From: Streptomyces iakyrus
GTDB taxonomy: Bacteria > Actinomycetota > Actinomycetes > Streptomycetales > Streptomycetaceae
Length of the DNA stretch: 64,000 nucleotides
NCBI RefSeq assembly: GCF_000717055.1
Contig: NZ_JNXI01000018.1
Span: 98,218-162,217, forward strand
Direction of reading: 5' to 3'
Positions 7,892 through 16,390 of the stretch are shown here, one piece after another; position 1 is the first letter of the stretch, and every line of letters starts with the position of its first letter. Under the pieces are notes generated by a model. It was not told the DNA's origin, ran no database searches, and was given only the letters and a program-made list of their open reading frames with translations. Made by a program: the position numbers and the translations under genes.

Positions 7892-8734
7892 TCAGGCCGC
7901 GGACACGCTCTCCTGCTCCGCCTCGATCCGTGCGTTCCACTCGCGCTTGGACTCCTGCCAGCCGTCCTCGTTGTGGCCGCGGCGCCAGTAGCCGGAGATC
8001 GAGAGGGACTCGCGCGGGACGTGGCGCTCGACGCGGAGCAGATGGCGCAGCTCCTTGACGAAGTGCGCCTCGCCGTGGACGAAGGCGTGCACGCGGCCCT
8101 CGGGGAACTCCAGGTTCCGTACGGTCTCGACCAGCGCCTCACCGAGCGGGCGGGCGCCGCGGTGCAGCCAGACGACCGCCACGTCCGAGTCGATCTTCTG
8201 CTCCTCCTCGGGGCCGGAGATCTCCACGAAGGCATACGCTCTGGACCCGCGCGGCAGCGCCTCCAGGGCGCAGGCGATCGCGGGCAGCGCGCTCTCGTCA
8301 CCGGCGAGCAGATGCCAGTCGGCGCCCGGGTCGGGCGCGTAGGCCCCGCCGGGTCCCATGAAATGCACGGTCTCGCCCGGCCGGACGCGCGCGGCCCAGG
8401 GACCGGCCAGGCCCTCGTCGCCGTGGATGACGAAGTCCAGCGTCAGCTCGCGGTGCTCGGCGTCCCACTGGCGCACCGTGTAGGTCCGGGTCACCGGCCA
8501 CTGCTCGCGCGGCAGCTCGTCCCGGACGCGCTGCAGATCGAAGGGCTCCGCATAGGTGACGCCCGTGGGCGGGAACAGCAGCTTCACGTAATGGTCGGTG
8601 CACGTCTCCGCCGCGAAGTCGGCGAGGCCCTCGCCGCCGAGCACCACACGCTGCATGTGCGGCGTCAGGCGTTCGGTGCGGACGACCTGAGCGGAGTGCG
8701 CCCGGCGCGGCTGTCGTCCCGGTCGCTCAGCCAT
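7892..8734 (-). CDS. Siderophore-interacting protein (FAD-binding ferric-siderophore reductase)
   Basis: About 280 residues. I chose ATG 8734 because GGGAGG sits 6 bases upstream; an in-frame ATG at 8755 would begin almost inside the operator. The family pattern is clear: an FAD-binding barrel with TDHYVKLLFPP and YTVRQWD, then an NAD(P)H-type domain with LLAGDESALPAIACALEAL and the C-terminal GYWRRGHNEDGW. These cytosolic flavoproteins release iron from imported ferric siderophores. An iron-box-like palindrome 24-37 bases upstream suggests DmdR/IdeR repression when iron is plentiful. Confidence 0.9.
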   Translation of the reverse strand: MAERPGRQPRRAHSAQVVRTERLTPHMQRVVLGGEGLADFAAETCTDHYVKLLFPPTGVTYAEPFDLQRVRDELPREQWPVTRTYTVRQWDAEHRELTLDFVIHGDEGLAGPWAARVRPGETVHFMGPGGAYAPDPGADWHLLAGDESALPAIACALEALPRGSRAYAFVEISGPEEEQKIDSDVAVVWLHRGARPLGEALVETVRNLEFPEGRVHAFVHGEAHFVKELRHLLRVERHVPRESLSISGYWRRGHNEDGWQESKREWNARIEAEQESVSAA

Positions 8735-8757
8735 GAGGGCCTCCCTCTCTCGCATAG

Positions 8758-8771
8758 TTAGGGTTACCTAA
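8758..8771 (-). promoter_or_regulatory. Iron-box-like operator (DmdR/IdeR type)
   Basis: TTAGGGTTACCTAA is a near-perfect palindrome built from the TTAGG/CCTAA halves of the actinobacterial iron box, followed by a further GTTAGC. It lies just upstream of a siderophore reductase, the expected kind of target. The spacing is shorter than the 19-bp consensus, so the exact footprint is uncertain. Confidence 0.6.
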
Positions 8772-8837
8772 GTTAGCACCTCGTACCCCGATCACACCTC
8801 TTGTGCGGCAAGCTCACGTCGTTCTCTTGAGAAAGGC

Positions 8838-9782
8838 TCAGGTCGCGAGAGTCGTCAGCAGACGCTCCAGCGACCCACCCAGCCCCCAGCGGGCCGCCAG
8901 CGCCTCCAGGGCCGCCGGGTCGCGCGGCGCCCGCGGCAGTACCGTGGAGACGTCCGGCAAGGGCACGTCGTCCGCGACCTTGACCACCTTCGGCGCGACC
9001 GCGAGATAGGGACGCGCCTCGTCCAGCCGCCTGCGCTGCGTCGGCGTCAGCTTCGACCGCCGGTCCTCGACCGCCGCCAGGATCCCGGCCAGGTCACCGA
9101 ACTCGGCCAGCAGCTTGGCGGCCGTCTTCTCACCGACGCCCGGCACGCCCGGCAGGCCGTCGCTGGGGTCGCCGCGCAGCAGGGCCAGATCCGCGTACCC
9201 GCTGCCGCCGACCCCATACTTCTCACGCAGCACCGCCTCATCGGTGTGCTGCAAGGTGCCCACGCCCTTCAGCGGGTACAGCACGCGCACCCCGCGCGCG
9301 TCGTCCACCAGCTGGTAGAGGTCGCGGTCGCCCGTGACGATGTCGACCGGGCCCTTCGCGCGCGCGGTGAACGTGCCGATCACGTCGTCCGCCTCGTACC
9401 CAGCGACGCCCACGCGCGCGATGCCCACCGCGTCCAGCACCGCCTCGATGACCGGCACCTGCGGCGACAGGGTGTCGGGCACCTCCTCCTCGTCCGGGCC
9501 CACCGCGTGCTCCTCCGCGACGCGGTGCGCCTTGTAGGACGGGATCAGCTCCACCCGCCACTGCGGCCGCCAGTCGGCGTCCATGCAGGCCACGAGCTGG
9601 TCGGGCCGGTGGTCCCGGACCAGGCGGTCGATGAAGTCGAGCAGTCCGCGCACGGCGTTCACCGGCGTGCCGTCCGGGGCCCTGACCGAGTCGGGGACGC
9701 CGAAGTAGGCGCGGAAGTACAGGGAGGCGGTGTCGAGGAGCATCAGTCGTCCGGTCACGCCACGCATCATGCCGTACGCCAC
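8838..9782 (-). CDS. 5'-3' exonuclease (FEN/PolI N-terminal-like)
   Basis: Up to 314 residues; GTG 9782 is the longest start, with ATG codons four and five codons downstream equally possible. It is a stand-alone 5'-3' exonuclease: MLLDTASLYFRAYFG, CMDADWRPQWR, YEADDVIGTFTARA, IVTGDRDLYQLVDD (metal-binding aspartates), and the helix-hairpin-helix stretch LPGVPGVGEKTAAKLLAEFG. Such proteins process flaps or RNA primers in parallel with DNA polymerase I. No operon partner is visible. Confidence 0.88.
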   Translation of the reverse strand: MAYGMMRGVTGRLMLLDTASLYFRAYFGVPDSVRAPDGTPVNAVRGLLDFIDRLVRDHRPDQLVACMDADWRPQWRVELIPSYKAHRVAEEHAVGPDEEEVPDTLSPQVPVIEAVLDAVGIARVGVAGYEADDVIGTFTARAKGPVDIVTGDRDLYQLVDDARGVRVLYPLKGVGTLQHTDEAVLREKYGVGGSGYADLALLRGDPSDGLPGVPGVGEKTAAKLLAEFGDLAGILAAVEDRRSKLTPTQRRRLDEARPYLAVAPKVVKVADDVPLPDVSTVLPRAPRDPAALEALAARWGLGGSLERLLTTLAT

Positions 9783-9937
9783 CGACAGTCACCCGCCTCG
9801 AATGTGACGCGCCCCACTTGTGTGTTTGGGGTGCGCGATCTCGGGGAGGCGCCGCCCCGGAGCGAGGCTGGTTGCGCATTTCAACTGTGTGCGCCCTGTC
9901 CTCGCTCTGTTCTGTTGCCAACGAAATAGAGGAACAC

Positions 9938-11029
9938 GTGTCAGCGAGGCTTGAGGCAGAGAGCCTGTACAAGGTGTTCGGCAGGAGACCGGACCGGGCG
10001 GTCGAGCGGCTCCGAGGCGGAGCCGACCGGGACGAACTACGGGCCGAGGGCGCGACCGCCGCCGTGATCGACGCGTCCTTCACCGTCGAGCCCGGCCAGA
10101 TCTTCGTCGTCATGGGCCTCTCCGGCTCCGGCAAGTCCACCCTGCTGCGCATGCTGAACGGCCTGCTCGAACCCACCGCAGGACACGTGCGCTTCGACGG
10201 CCAGGACCTGACCACGCTCGGCGACCGGGAACTGCGCGAGGTCCGCTCCAGGAAGATCAGCATGGTCTTCCAGCACTTCGCGCTCTTCCCGCACCGCAGC
10301 GTGCGCGAGAACGCCGCCTACGGCCTGGAAGTGCAGGGCGTGCCCCGCGCCGAGCGCGCACGCCGCGCCGACGAGGCGCTCGCCCTGTGCGGCCTGGCCG
10401 GCTGGGAGAAGTCCTGGCCCGACGAACTGTCCGGCGGCATGCAGCAGCGCGTCGGGCTCGCCCGCGCGCTCGCCACCGACGCCGACCTGCTGCTCATGGA
10501 CGAGTCCTTCAGCGCCCTGGACCCGCTGATCCGCCGCGACATGCAGGACCAGCTGCTGGAGCTCCAGCAGAAGCTGAAGAAGACGATCGTCTTCATCACC
10601 CACGACCTGAACGAGGCCATGCGCCTGGGCGACCGCATCGCCGTCATGCGCGACGGCCGCATCGTCCAGAACGGCACCGCCCAGGACATCCTGCTGCGGC
10701 CGGAGAACGACTACGTCGCCTCCTTCACCCAGGACGTCGACCGCTCCCGCGTCCTGACCGCGGGCGAGCTGATGGACACCTCGGTCACCGCCGATGACCC
10801 CGGCTGCCACTGCGAGACGGCCACGCCCGACACCACCTTCAGCGAGCTGTGCGCCATCAGTGCCCGGCTCTCCCACCCCGTCCCGGTCGTGGACCAGGAC
10901 AACAAGCAGATCGGCGTCGTCCCCCGGCAGCGCCTGGTCGGCTTCCTCGGCGACGAGCAGGGCGCCACACCACAGCCCTGCGACTCCCCGCAGGACAAGG
11001 GCGGAGAGAAGGTGACCGCCCGTGCCTAG
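9938..11029 (+). CDS. proV: Glycine betaine/proline ABC transporter ATP-binding protein
   Basis: About 363 residues from GTG 9938, which has AGAGGA at good spacing. Walker A GLSGSGKST, signature LSGGMQQRVGLARAL, Walker B LLLMDESFSALD and switch His in FITHD are all intact. An N-terminal extension before the ABC core and a partial C-terminal CBS-like region (residues about 270-345) are typical of ProV/OpuAA, where CBS domains sense ionic strength. The CBS part is short, so gating by ionic strength is uncertain. It overlaps the downstream permease by 8 bases; together they form an osmoprotectant importer. Confidence 0.9.
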   Translation: MSARLEAESLYKVFGRRPDRAVERLRGGADRDELRAEGATAAVIDASFTVEPGQIFVVMGLSGSGKSTLLRMLNGLLEPTAGHVRFDGQDLTTLGDRELREVRSRKISMVFQHFALFPHRSVRENAAYGLEVQGVPRAERARRADEALALCGLAGWEKSWPDELSGGMQQRVGLARALATDADLLLMDESFSALDPLIRRDMQDQLLELQQKLKKTIVFITHDLNEAMRLGDRIAVMRDGRIVQNGTAQDILLRPENDYVASFTQDVDRSRVLTAGELMDTSVTADDPGCHCETATPDTTFSELCAISARLSHPVPVVDQDNKQIGVVPRQRLVGFLGDEQGATPQPCDSPQDKGGEKVTARA

Positions 11030-13637
11030 GATCGAGCTCGGCAGCTGGGTCAACGACGCGGTCGACTGGCTCACCACCCACATGGCGTGGCTGTTCGACT
11101 TCTGCAAGACCGTCTTCCTCGGCCTCTACGACGGCATCAACGCCGTTCTCCAGGCCCCCGAGCCGCTGCTCCTCGCCGGCATCTTCGCCGTGATCGCCTT
11201 CTGGCTGCGCGGCACCCTCGCCGGTGTCCTCACGTTCGCCGGATTCGCGTTCATCGACTCCCTCGAACTGTGGGAGAACGCGATGATCACCCTGGCGCTC
11301 GTCCTCGTGGCGACCGTCATCGCGCTGCTGATCGCCCTGCCCGTGGGCATCTTGGCGGCGCGCTCCGACCGCGTCAGCGGTCTCGTCCGGCCCGTGCTGG
11401 ACTTCATGCAGACGCTGCCCGCGATGATCTACCTCATCCCGGCGATCCTGTTCTTCGGCACCGGCGCCCCCGCCGGCATCGTCGCCACCCTGATCTTCGC
11501 GCTCGCCCCGGGCGTGCGCATGACCGAGCTGGGCATCCGGCAGGTCGACAAGGAACTGGTCGAGGCCGCCGAGGCGTTCGGCACCACGCCCCGCAACACG
11601 CTGCTGCGCGTCCAGCTCCCGCTCGCCCTGCCCACCGTCATGGCCGGCGTCAACCAGGTCATCATGCTGGGCCTGTCCATGGCCGCGATCGCCGGCATGG
11701 TCGGCACCGGCGGCCTCGGCGGCGACGTCAACGAGGCCATCGGCCAGCTCAACGTGGGCCTCGGCTCCGAGGCCGGTGTGGCCATCGTGATCCTCGCGAT
11801 CTACCTGGACCGCATGACCAGCGCCCTCGGCACGCAGGTCTCACCGCTCGGCCGCCGCGCCGCCGCCAAGGCCCGCGCCGCCCAGGGGCTGAAGATCTGG
11901 TCCTACCGGCCCCGCCCGGTCGTCGCCGTGATCGGCGTCGTCGTCCTCGCGCTCACCGCGGGCGGCATGGGCGTTTTCGGCGGCGGCACCGGCACCGAGG
12001 CCGCCGCGGACGGCAGAAACGTCGGCCAGGGCAAGAAGATCAGCATCGGCTACATCCCCTGGGACGAGGGCGTCGCCTCCACCTTCCTCTGGAAGGAGGT
12101 CCTGGAGCAGCGCGGCTACGAGGTCGAGGCCAAGCAGTTCGACGCGGGCCCGCTGTACACCTCCCTCGCCCAGGGCGACGTCGACTTCCAGACGGACGCC
12201 TGGCTGCCGACGACCCACGCCCAGTACTGGAAGAAGTACGGCAAGCAGCTCGACGACCTCGGCGCCTGGTACGACAAGACGTCCCTGGAACTCTCCGTGC
12301 CCTCCTACATGAAGGGCATCGACTCCCTGGCGGACCTCAAGGGCAAGGCCTCCGACTTCGGCGGCAGGATCACCGGCATCGAGTCCAGTGCCGGCGAGAT
12401 GGCCCTGCTGAAGAGCAAGGTCCTCAAGGAGTACGGCCTGGACAAGGAGTACGAGGTCGTCGACAGCTCCACGCCCGCCATGCTGGCCGAGCTGAAGCGC
12501 GCGTACGCCCAGAAGAAGCCGATCGTCGTCACGCTCTGGTCGCCGCACTGGGCGTACAACGACTACAAGCTGAAGAAGCTCAAGGACCCCAAGGGCGCCT
12601 GGGGCGAGGGCGACGGCGTGCACACCCTGGCCCGCAAGGGCTTCGCCGACGACGACCCGACGGTCGCCGGGTGGCTGAAGAAGTTCAGGATGAGCGAGAA
12701 GCAGCTCACCGGCCTCGAAGCCGAGATCAACAAGGCGGGCAAGGGCAACCAGCAGGACGCCGTGCGCGCCTGGCTCAGGCAGAACCCCGGCTTCGCCGAC
12801 AAGATGGCCCCGGTGAAGAACGCCGGGGGCGGCACGCCCGCCGAGGCGAAGCGGCCCCTGGACGTGGCCTGGTTCCCCTGGGACGAGGACATCGCCGTCA
12901 CCTACCTGTGGAAGAACGTCCTGGAGCGGCGCGGCTACCGGCTGAACCTGAAGCAGATGGACGTCGGCCCGGTCTACACGGGCCTGGCCTCGGGCGACCT
13001 CGACCTCAACTTCGACGCCTGGCTGCCCTACGCCCAGAAGAACTACTGGGACAAGAACAAGGACCGCCTCAAGGACCTCGGCACCTGGTACGAACCGACC
13101 TCCCTGGAGATCGCCGTACCGTCCTACGTCAAGGGCGTCGACTCCCTGGCGGACCTCAAGGGCAAGTCCTCCACCTTCAAGGGGAAGATCATCGGCATCG
13201 AGCCGGGCACCGGCGAGATGGACCTCGCGAAGAACAAGGTCCTGCCCGCCTACGGCCTGGACAAGGAGTACGAGGTCGTCGACGGCTCCACGCCCGCGAT
13301 GCTGGCCGAGCTGAAGCGCGCCTACGCCAAGAAGGAGCCCATCGCCGTCACCCTCTGGTCGCCGCACTGGGCGTACAGCGACTACGAGCTGACCAAGCTG
13401 AAGGACCCCGAGAAGGCCTTCGGTGAGGGCAACACGATCCGCACCATCTCCAACGCGGAGTTCCCCGAGCAGTACCCGCAGCTCACGAAGTGGATCAAGA
13501 ACTTCAGGATGAGCGAGGACGAGCTCGGCAGCCTGGAGAGCGAGATCAAGGACCGCGGCCAGGGCCACGAGGAAGAGGCCGTGGCCGAGTGGCTCAAGAA
13601 GCACCCGGGCATGGTGCAGCGCATGACACCGCAGTAG
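11022..13637 (+). CDS. Glycine betaine ABC permease fused to two substrate-binding domains
   Basis: An 871-residue fusion starting at GTG 11022. Residues about 45-285 are a ProW-type permease with the EAA-like loop ELVEAAEAFGTTPRNTLLRVQLPLALP. A further transmembrane segment (about 302-322) tethers two OpuAC-type binding domains on the outside, about 335-600 and 610-871. Each repeat keeps the same landmarks: PWDEG/PWDED, DAWLP, VPSYxKGxDSLADLKGK, LDKEYEVVD and LWSPHWAY, including the tryptophans that form the betaine cage. The two domains are clearly a tandem duplication within the gene. Fusing the receptor to the permease removes the need for a lipoprotein. A hairpin terminator follows. Confidence 0.92.
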   Translation: MPRIELGSWVNDAVDWLTTHMAWLFDFCKTVFLGLYDGINAVLQAPEPLLLAGIFAVIAFWLRGTLAGVLTFAGFAFIDSLELWENAMITLALVLVATVIALLIALPVGILAARSDRVSGLVRPVLDFMQTLPAMIYLIPAILFFGTGAPAGIVATLIFALAPGVRMTELGIRQVDKELVEAAEAFGTTPRNTLLRVQLPLALPTVMAGVNQVIMLGLSMAAIAGMVGTGGLGGDVNEAIGQLNVGLGSEAGVAIVILAIYLDRMTSALGTQVSPLGRRAAAKARAAQGLKIWSYRPRPVVAVIGVVVLALTAGGMGVFGGGTGTEAAADGRNVGQGKKISIGYIPWDEGVASTFLWKEVLEQRGYEVEAKQFDAGPLYTSLAQGDVDFQTDAWLPTTHAQYWKKYGKQLDDLGAWYDKTSLELSVPSYMKGIDSLADLKGKASDFGGRITGIESSAGEMALLKSKVLKEYGLDKEYEVVDSSTPAMLAELKRAYAQKKPIVVTLWSPHWAYNDYKLKKLKDPKGAWGEGDGVHTLARKGFADDDPTVAGWLKKFRMSEKQLTGLEAEINKAGKGNQQDAVRAWLRQNPGFADKMAPVKNAGGGTPAEAKRPLDVAWFPWDEDIAVTYLWKNVLERRGYRLNLKQMDVGPVYTGLASGDLDLNFDAWLPYAQKNYWDKNKDRLKDLGTWYEPTSLEIAVPSYVKGVDSLADLKGKSSTFKGKIIGIEPGTGEMDLAKNKVLPAYGLDKEYEVVDGSTPAMLAELKRAYAKKEPIAVTLWSPHWAYSDYELTKLKDPEKAFGEGNTIRTISNAEFPEQYPQLTKWIKNFRMSEDELGSLESEIKDRGQGHEEEAVAEWLKKHPGMVQRMTPQ

Positions 13638-13644
13638 GGTTCCG

Positions 13645-13678
13645 GGGGTGGGACGCGCGACACGCCGCGTCCCGCCCC
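13645..13678 (+). terminator. Terminator after the betaine transporter operon
   Basis: A 13-bp stem, GGGGTGGGACGCG (13645-13657) with CGCGTCCCGCCCC (13666-13678), one T-G wobble and an 8-base loop, starts 8 bases after the permease stop. Confidence 0.75.
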
Positions 13679-13971
13679 GCCCCCCGATCCCACGAGCGGG
13701 ATCCGGACAACCACAGAGCGCTACGCCACCCCCAAAACCCCCTCTCCCCGCCTGTTCCTCCAGCAGACGGAAGGCCGGCCCGCCCCCCTGCGGCGGCGGA
13801 TCGCCTGGCGTGAAGTGTGAGGTCGCGCACCGTCCCGTATGACGTCGATGTGACGGGCGCGGGAAACGGTTTGCCGAACATGCGTAGGGTGCAGACAACT
13901 CAACAGGAGCAGTGCGCCGGGACACCGCCGCACGGGGAGCGGACCGACGGGCGAAGGAGGGAGCCGGAGCG
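13679..13971 (+). other. Intergenic region before the XRE-cupin gene
   Basis: About 290 bases with no supported gene. The last 110 bases are less GC-rich and must hold the promoter of the downstream regulator. I saw no clear -35/-10 pair. A strong AAGGAGGGAG ribosome-binding stretch lies at 13954-13963. Confidence 0.45.
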
Positions 13972-14541
13972 ATGGGCGACCACAAAGAGCAACACCTCCG
14001 GGTGGGCGCGGCCGTGCGCCGACGGCGCCGCGCGCTGGAGCTCACCCTCGCCGTCGTGTCCGCGCGCAGCGGCCTGTCGGTCCCCTTCCTGAGCCAGATC
14101 GAGAACGACCGGGCGCGGCCCAGCACCAGCTCCCTGGAGAAGCTCGCCGACGCCCTGCGCACCACGGCGGTGGAGCTCCTCGCCGCGGCCGACCCGGCGT
14201 GCAGCGTGGACGTCGTCCGCGGCGACGGCAGCGAGCCGCTGCCCCAGCCCCGGTCCCGCTCCCTGGTCCGTGGCCACCATCAGATGCACGCCTCCGAGTT
14301 CACCGGCGACCACGACGCGGGCCGTGAATTCCAGTACCGCAACGACCAGTTGATGTATGTCGCCGACGGGGCGGTGGAGATCGAGGCGGAGGGCCGCGCC
14401 TACCGCCTCGGCCGTGGCGACACGCTGTACCTGACCGGCGGCGTACGGCATCGCTGGCGGGCGGCCGAGTCGGACACCCGCGTGATCGTCGTCGCCGTGG
14501 CGGAGCACATCGAGGCGGTCCGGGACCGGCCGCGCCGGTGA
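13972..14541 (+). CDS. XRE-family regulator with C-terminal cupin domain
   Basis: A 189-residue protein from ATG 13972. Residues 10-68 form a helix-turn-helix (VRRRRRALELTLAVVSARSGLSVPFLSQIENDRARPSTSSLEKLADALR). Residues about 105-182 form a cupin barrel (YRNDQLMYVADGAVEIEAEGRAYRLGRGDTLYLTGGVRHRWRA), which should bind a small-molecule effector. XRE-cupin proteins usually repress catabolic or transport genes. Its stop overlaps the start of the cobalamin-binding-like gene (GTGA), so the two are co-translated. It could also control the upstream betaine importer; the sequence does not decide. Confidence 0.85.
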   Translation: MGDHKEQHLRVGAAVRRRRRALELTLAVVSARSGLSVPFLSQIENDRARPSTSSLEKLADALRTTAVELLAAADPACSVDVVRGDGSEPLPQPRSRSLVRGHHQMHASEFTGDHDAGREFQYRNDQLMYVADGAVEIEAEGRAYRLGRGDTLYLTGGVRHRWRAAESDTRVIVVAVAEHIEAVRDRPRR

Positions 14542-15257
14542 GGGTGGTCTCGCTGGTCCCCTCGCTGACCGAGGCCGTGGCCCGGTCCGCGCCCGGAACC
14601 CTGGCCGGCGCCACCGACTGGTGCACGCATCCTGACGGCCTGGACGTCGTACGCGTCGGCGGGACCAAGAACCCGAAGACCGACCGGATCCTGTCCCTCG
14701 CGCCCGATCTGGTGATCGCCAACGAGGAGGAGAACCGCGCACCCGACCTCGCGGCCCTGCGTGCGGCGGGCGTCGAGGTCCTGGTGACGGAGATCCGCGA
14801 CGTGCCGCAGGCCTTCCGGGAACTGGCCCGGGTGCTCGACGCCTGCGGCGTGCCGGCCCGGCCGCGCTGGCTGGACGAGGCGGAGGAGACCTGGGCGTCC
14901 CTGCCGGAGCCCGGGACGCGGCTCACGGCGGTCGTACCGGTCTGGCGCCGGCCGTGGATGGTCCTGGGCCGCGACACCTTCGCCGGTGACGTCCTGGCCC
15001 GCCTCGGCGTCGACCACGTGTACGCGACGCACCCCGACCGCTACCCGCGCGTCCCGCTGGCGGAACTGCGCGCCTGCGCACCGGACGTGGTGGTCCTGCC
15101 GGACGAGCCGTACCGCTTCACGGCCGACGACGGCCCCGAGGCCTTTCCCGGCCTGCCCTGCGCGCTCGTCAGCGGACGGCACCTGACGTGGTACGGGCCC
15201 TCATTGGCCGAGGCGCCGCGGGTACTGGGCCGGGTCCTGCGAGCAGCTCGCCCCTGA
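14538..15257 (+). CDS. Helical-backbone metal/cobalamin-binding protein (BtuF-like), no signal peptide
   Basis: A 239-residue protein starting at GTG 14538. The fold pattern is that of class III periplasmic binding proteins: RVVSLVPSLTEAV, DWCTHPDGL, LAPDLVIANEEENR, LGRDTFAGDVLARLGVDHVYA, CAPDVVVLPDEPYRF. Known members bind cobalamin or ferric siderophores for ABC importers. Here the mature fold starts at residue 1, with no signal peptide or lipobox, and no permease or ATPase is nearby, so it is probably cytosolic with an unknown role. Its last 89 bases overlap the convergent TDT gene. Confidence 0.78.
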   Translation: MRVVSLVPSLTEAVARSAPGTLAGATDWCTHPDGLDVVRVGGTKNPKTDRILSLAPDLVIANEEENRAPDLAALRAAGVEVLVTEIRDVPQAFRELARVLDACGVPARPRWLDEAEETWASLPEPGTRLTAVVPVWRRPWMVLGRDTFAGDVLARLGVDHVYATHPDRYPRVPLAELRACAPDVVVLPDEPYRFTADDGPEAFPGLPCALVSGRHLTWYGPSLAEAPRVLGRVLRAARP

Positions 15258-16320
15258 GCAGCCCGCGGGCGGTGCCCGCGACGGCCGTCGCCCACGCCGC
15301 GACCAGCACCCCGTACAGCACGACGGCCGGACCCGCGTAGGCCATGAGCCCGGTGTGCCGGGCCAGCGCCTCGGCGCCCGTGACACAGGTGCCGACCGGG
15401 AAGGTGAACGACCACCAGGTCATCGAGAACCTCATCCCGTGCCGCCGGGCGCGCACCACATGGGCGGCGGCCAGGCAGAACCACAGCAGCGCGAACCCCA
15501 TCACGGGCACGCCGTACAGCACGGCGAGGGCATCGAAACCCTTGCCGTACGGCTCCGGTACGACCCCGGGCGCGACGTCCGCGAAGGCGCCCACGGCCGT
15601 CGTGGACTGCCCGAGCGGACCCAGCACCAGGAACAGCGTCGGGGCGAGGGCGAGGGGCAGCGGCCCGCCGGTGAGCGACCGGGCGAAGACCAGCGGCAGC
15701 ATGACCAGGGTCGCGAGCAGGCTCAGCCCGAACAGCGCGAAGCAGACGAGCAGCAGCGTCTCTTGGGCCTGACCGGGCGGCAGATGCGGCACCAGCAGCG
15801 GCCCGACGGCGGCGGACACCATGGGCGCCACGAGCGGCAGCAGCCACACCGGCGTGGCCTGCCCCGGCTCCACCCGATGCCGTACGGCCATCAGATACGG
15901 CACGGCGACGGCCGCGGCCAGACCGGTCACCGTTCCGGCGGTGAACAGCACGGCGTCGAGCGCCACGGCCGCCCGCAGGCCGATCAGGTCCCGGCCGACG
16001 GTGAGGGCACCGCCGCCCACGGCCAGCAAGGCCATGGCGAGGCAGCCGTAGAAGGGTGCTGTCGCGGGGTCGAGGAGGTGGGCGCGGGCCTGGTCCCGGT
16101 GCCGGTTCCAGTGCGCGGCCCGGCCCGCGAGCAGGACCAGGAGCAGGACGAGCGAGATGGCCCACACCCCCACGAGCACGCCGCGCAGCCCCGGGACGTG
16201 CGGCGGGAGGGAGGCTCCGGCGGTGGCGACGACGGCGGTGCCCATCACGGTGGCGTACCAGTTGGGTCCGAGGTGACGGACGGAGAGCGGGTGCGCGAAG
16301 GGCTGGGCTGCGGTGACCAT
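15169..16320 (-). CDS. TDT-family (SLAC1/TehA-like) transporter
   Basis: About 383 residues from ATG 16320 with roughly ten hydrophobic segments. Landmarks are HLGPNWYATVMGTAVVATAGASLP at the start, PVMGFALLWFCLAAAHVV and FSMTWWSFTFPVGTCVTGAEALARHTG near the end, as in tellurite-resistance/dicarboxylate transporters. Family members export C4-dicarboxylates, sulfite or anions; substrate unknown. It is divergent from a LysR regulator, with a 70-base shared control region. The 3' end overlaps the convergent BtuF-like gene by 89 bases, which is long for two genuine genes and could mean a later stop has been read through. Confidence 0.83.
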   Translation of the reverse strand: MVTAAQPFAHPLSVRHLGPNWYATVMGTAVVATAGASLPPHVPGLRGVLVGVWAISLVLLLVLLAGRAAHWNRHRDQARAHLLDPATAPFYGCLAMALLAVGGGALTVGRDLIGLRAAVALDAVLFTAGTVTGLAAAVAVPYLMAVRHRVEPGQATPVWLLPLVAPMVSAAVGPLLVPHLPPGQAQETLLLVCFALFGLSLLATLVMLPLVFARSLTGGPLPLALAPTLFLVLGPLGQSTTAVGAFADVAPGVVPEPYGKGFDALAVLYGVPVMGFALLWFCLAAAHVVRARRHGMRFSMTWWSFTFPVGTCVTGAEALARHTGLMAYAGPAVVLYGVLVAAWATAVAGTARGLLRGELLAGPGPVPAAPRPMRARTTSGAVR

Positions 16321-16361
16321 GGCTCCACGGTGAGGCCGGGGCAGGGGCACCACCAGGGACC

Positions 16362-16379
16362 ATGCCTCTATGGCGGCAT
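16362..16379. promoter_or_regulatory. Candidate LysR operator between divergent genes
   Basis: ATGCC (16362-16366) and GGCAT (16375-16379) form an inverted repeat with 8 bases between, in the 70-base gap between the TDT transporter and the LysR gene. Placement and size fit an LTTR box. Confidence 0.45.
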
Positions 16380-16390
16380 AAGCTGGGTTT

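Noticed and set aside
11841..14165. 774-codon open frame on the minus strand opposite the betaine transporter
   Set aside because: It has leucine/valine/glycine-rich shadow composition with no domain, and the plus-strand frame encodes a clear permease with binding domains.
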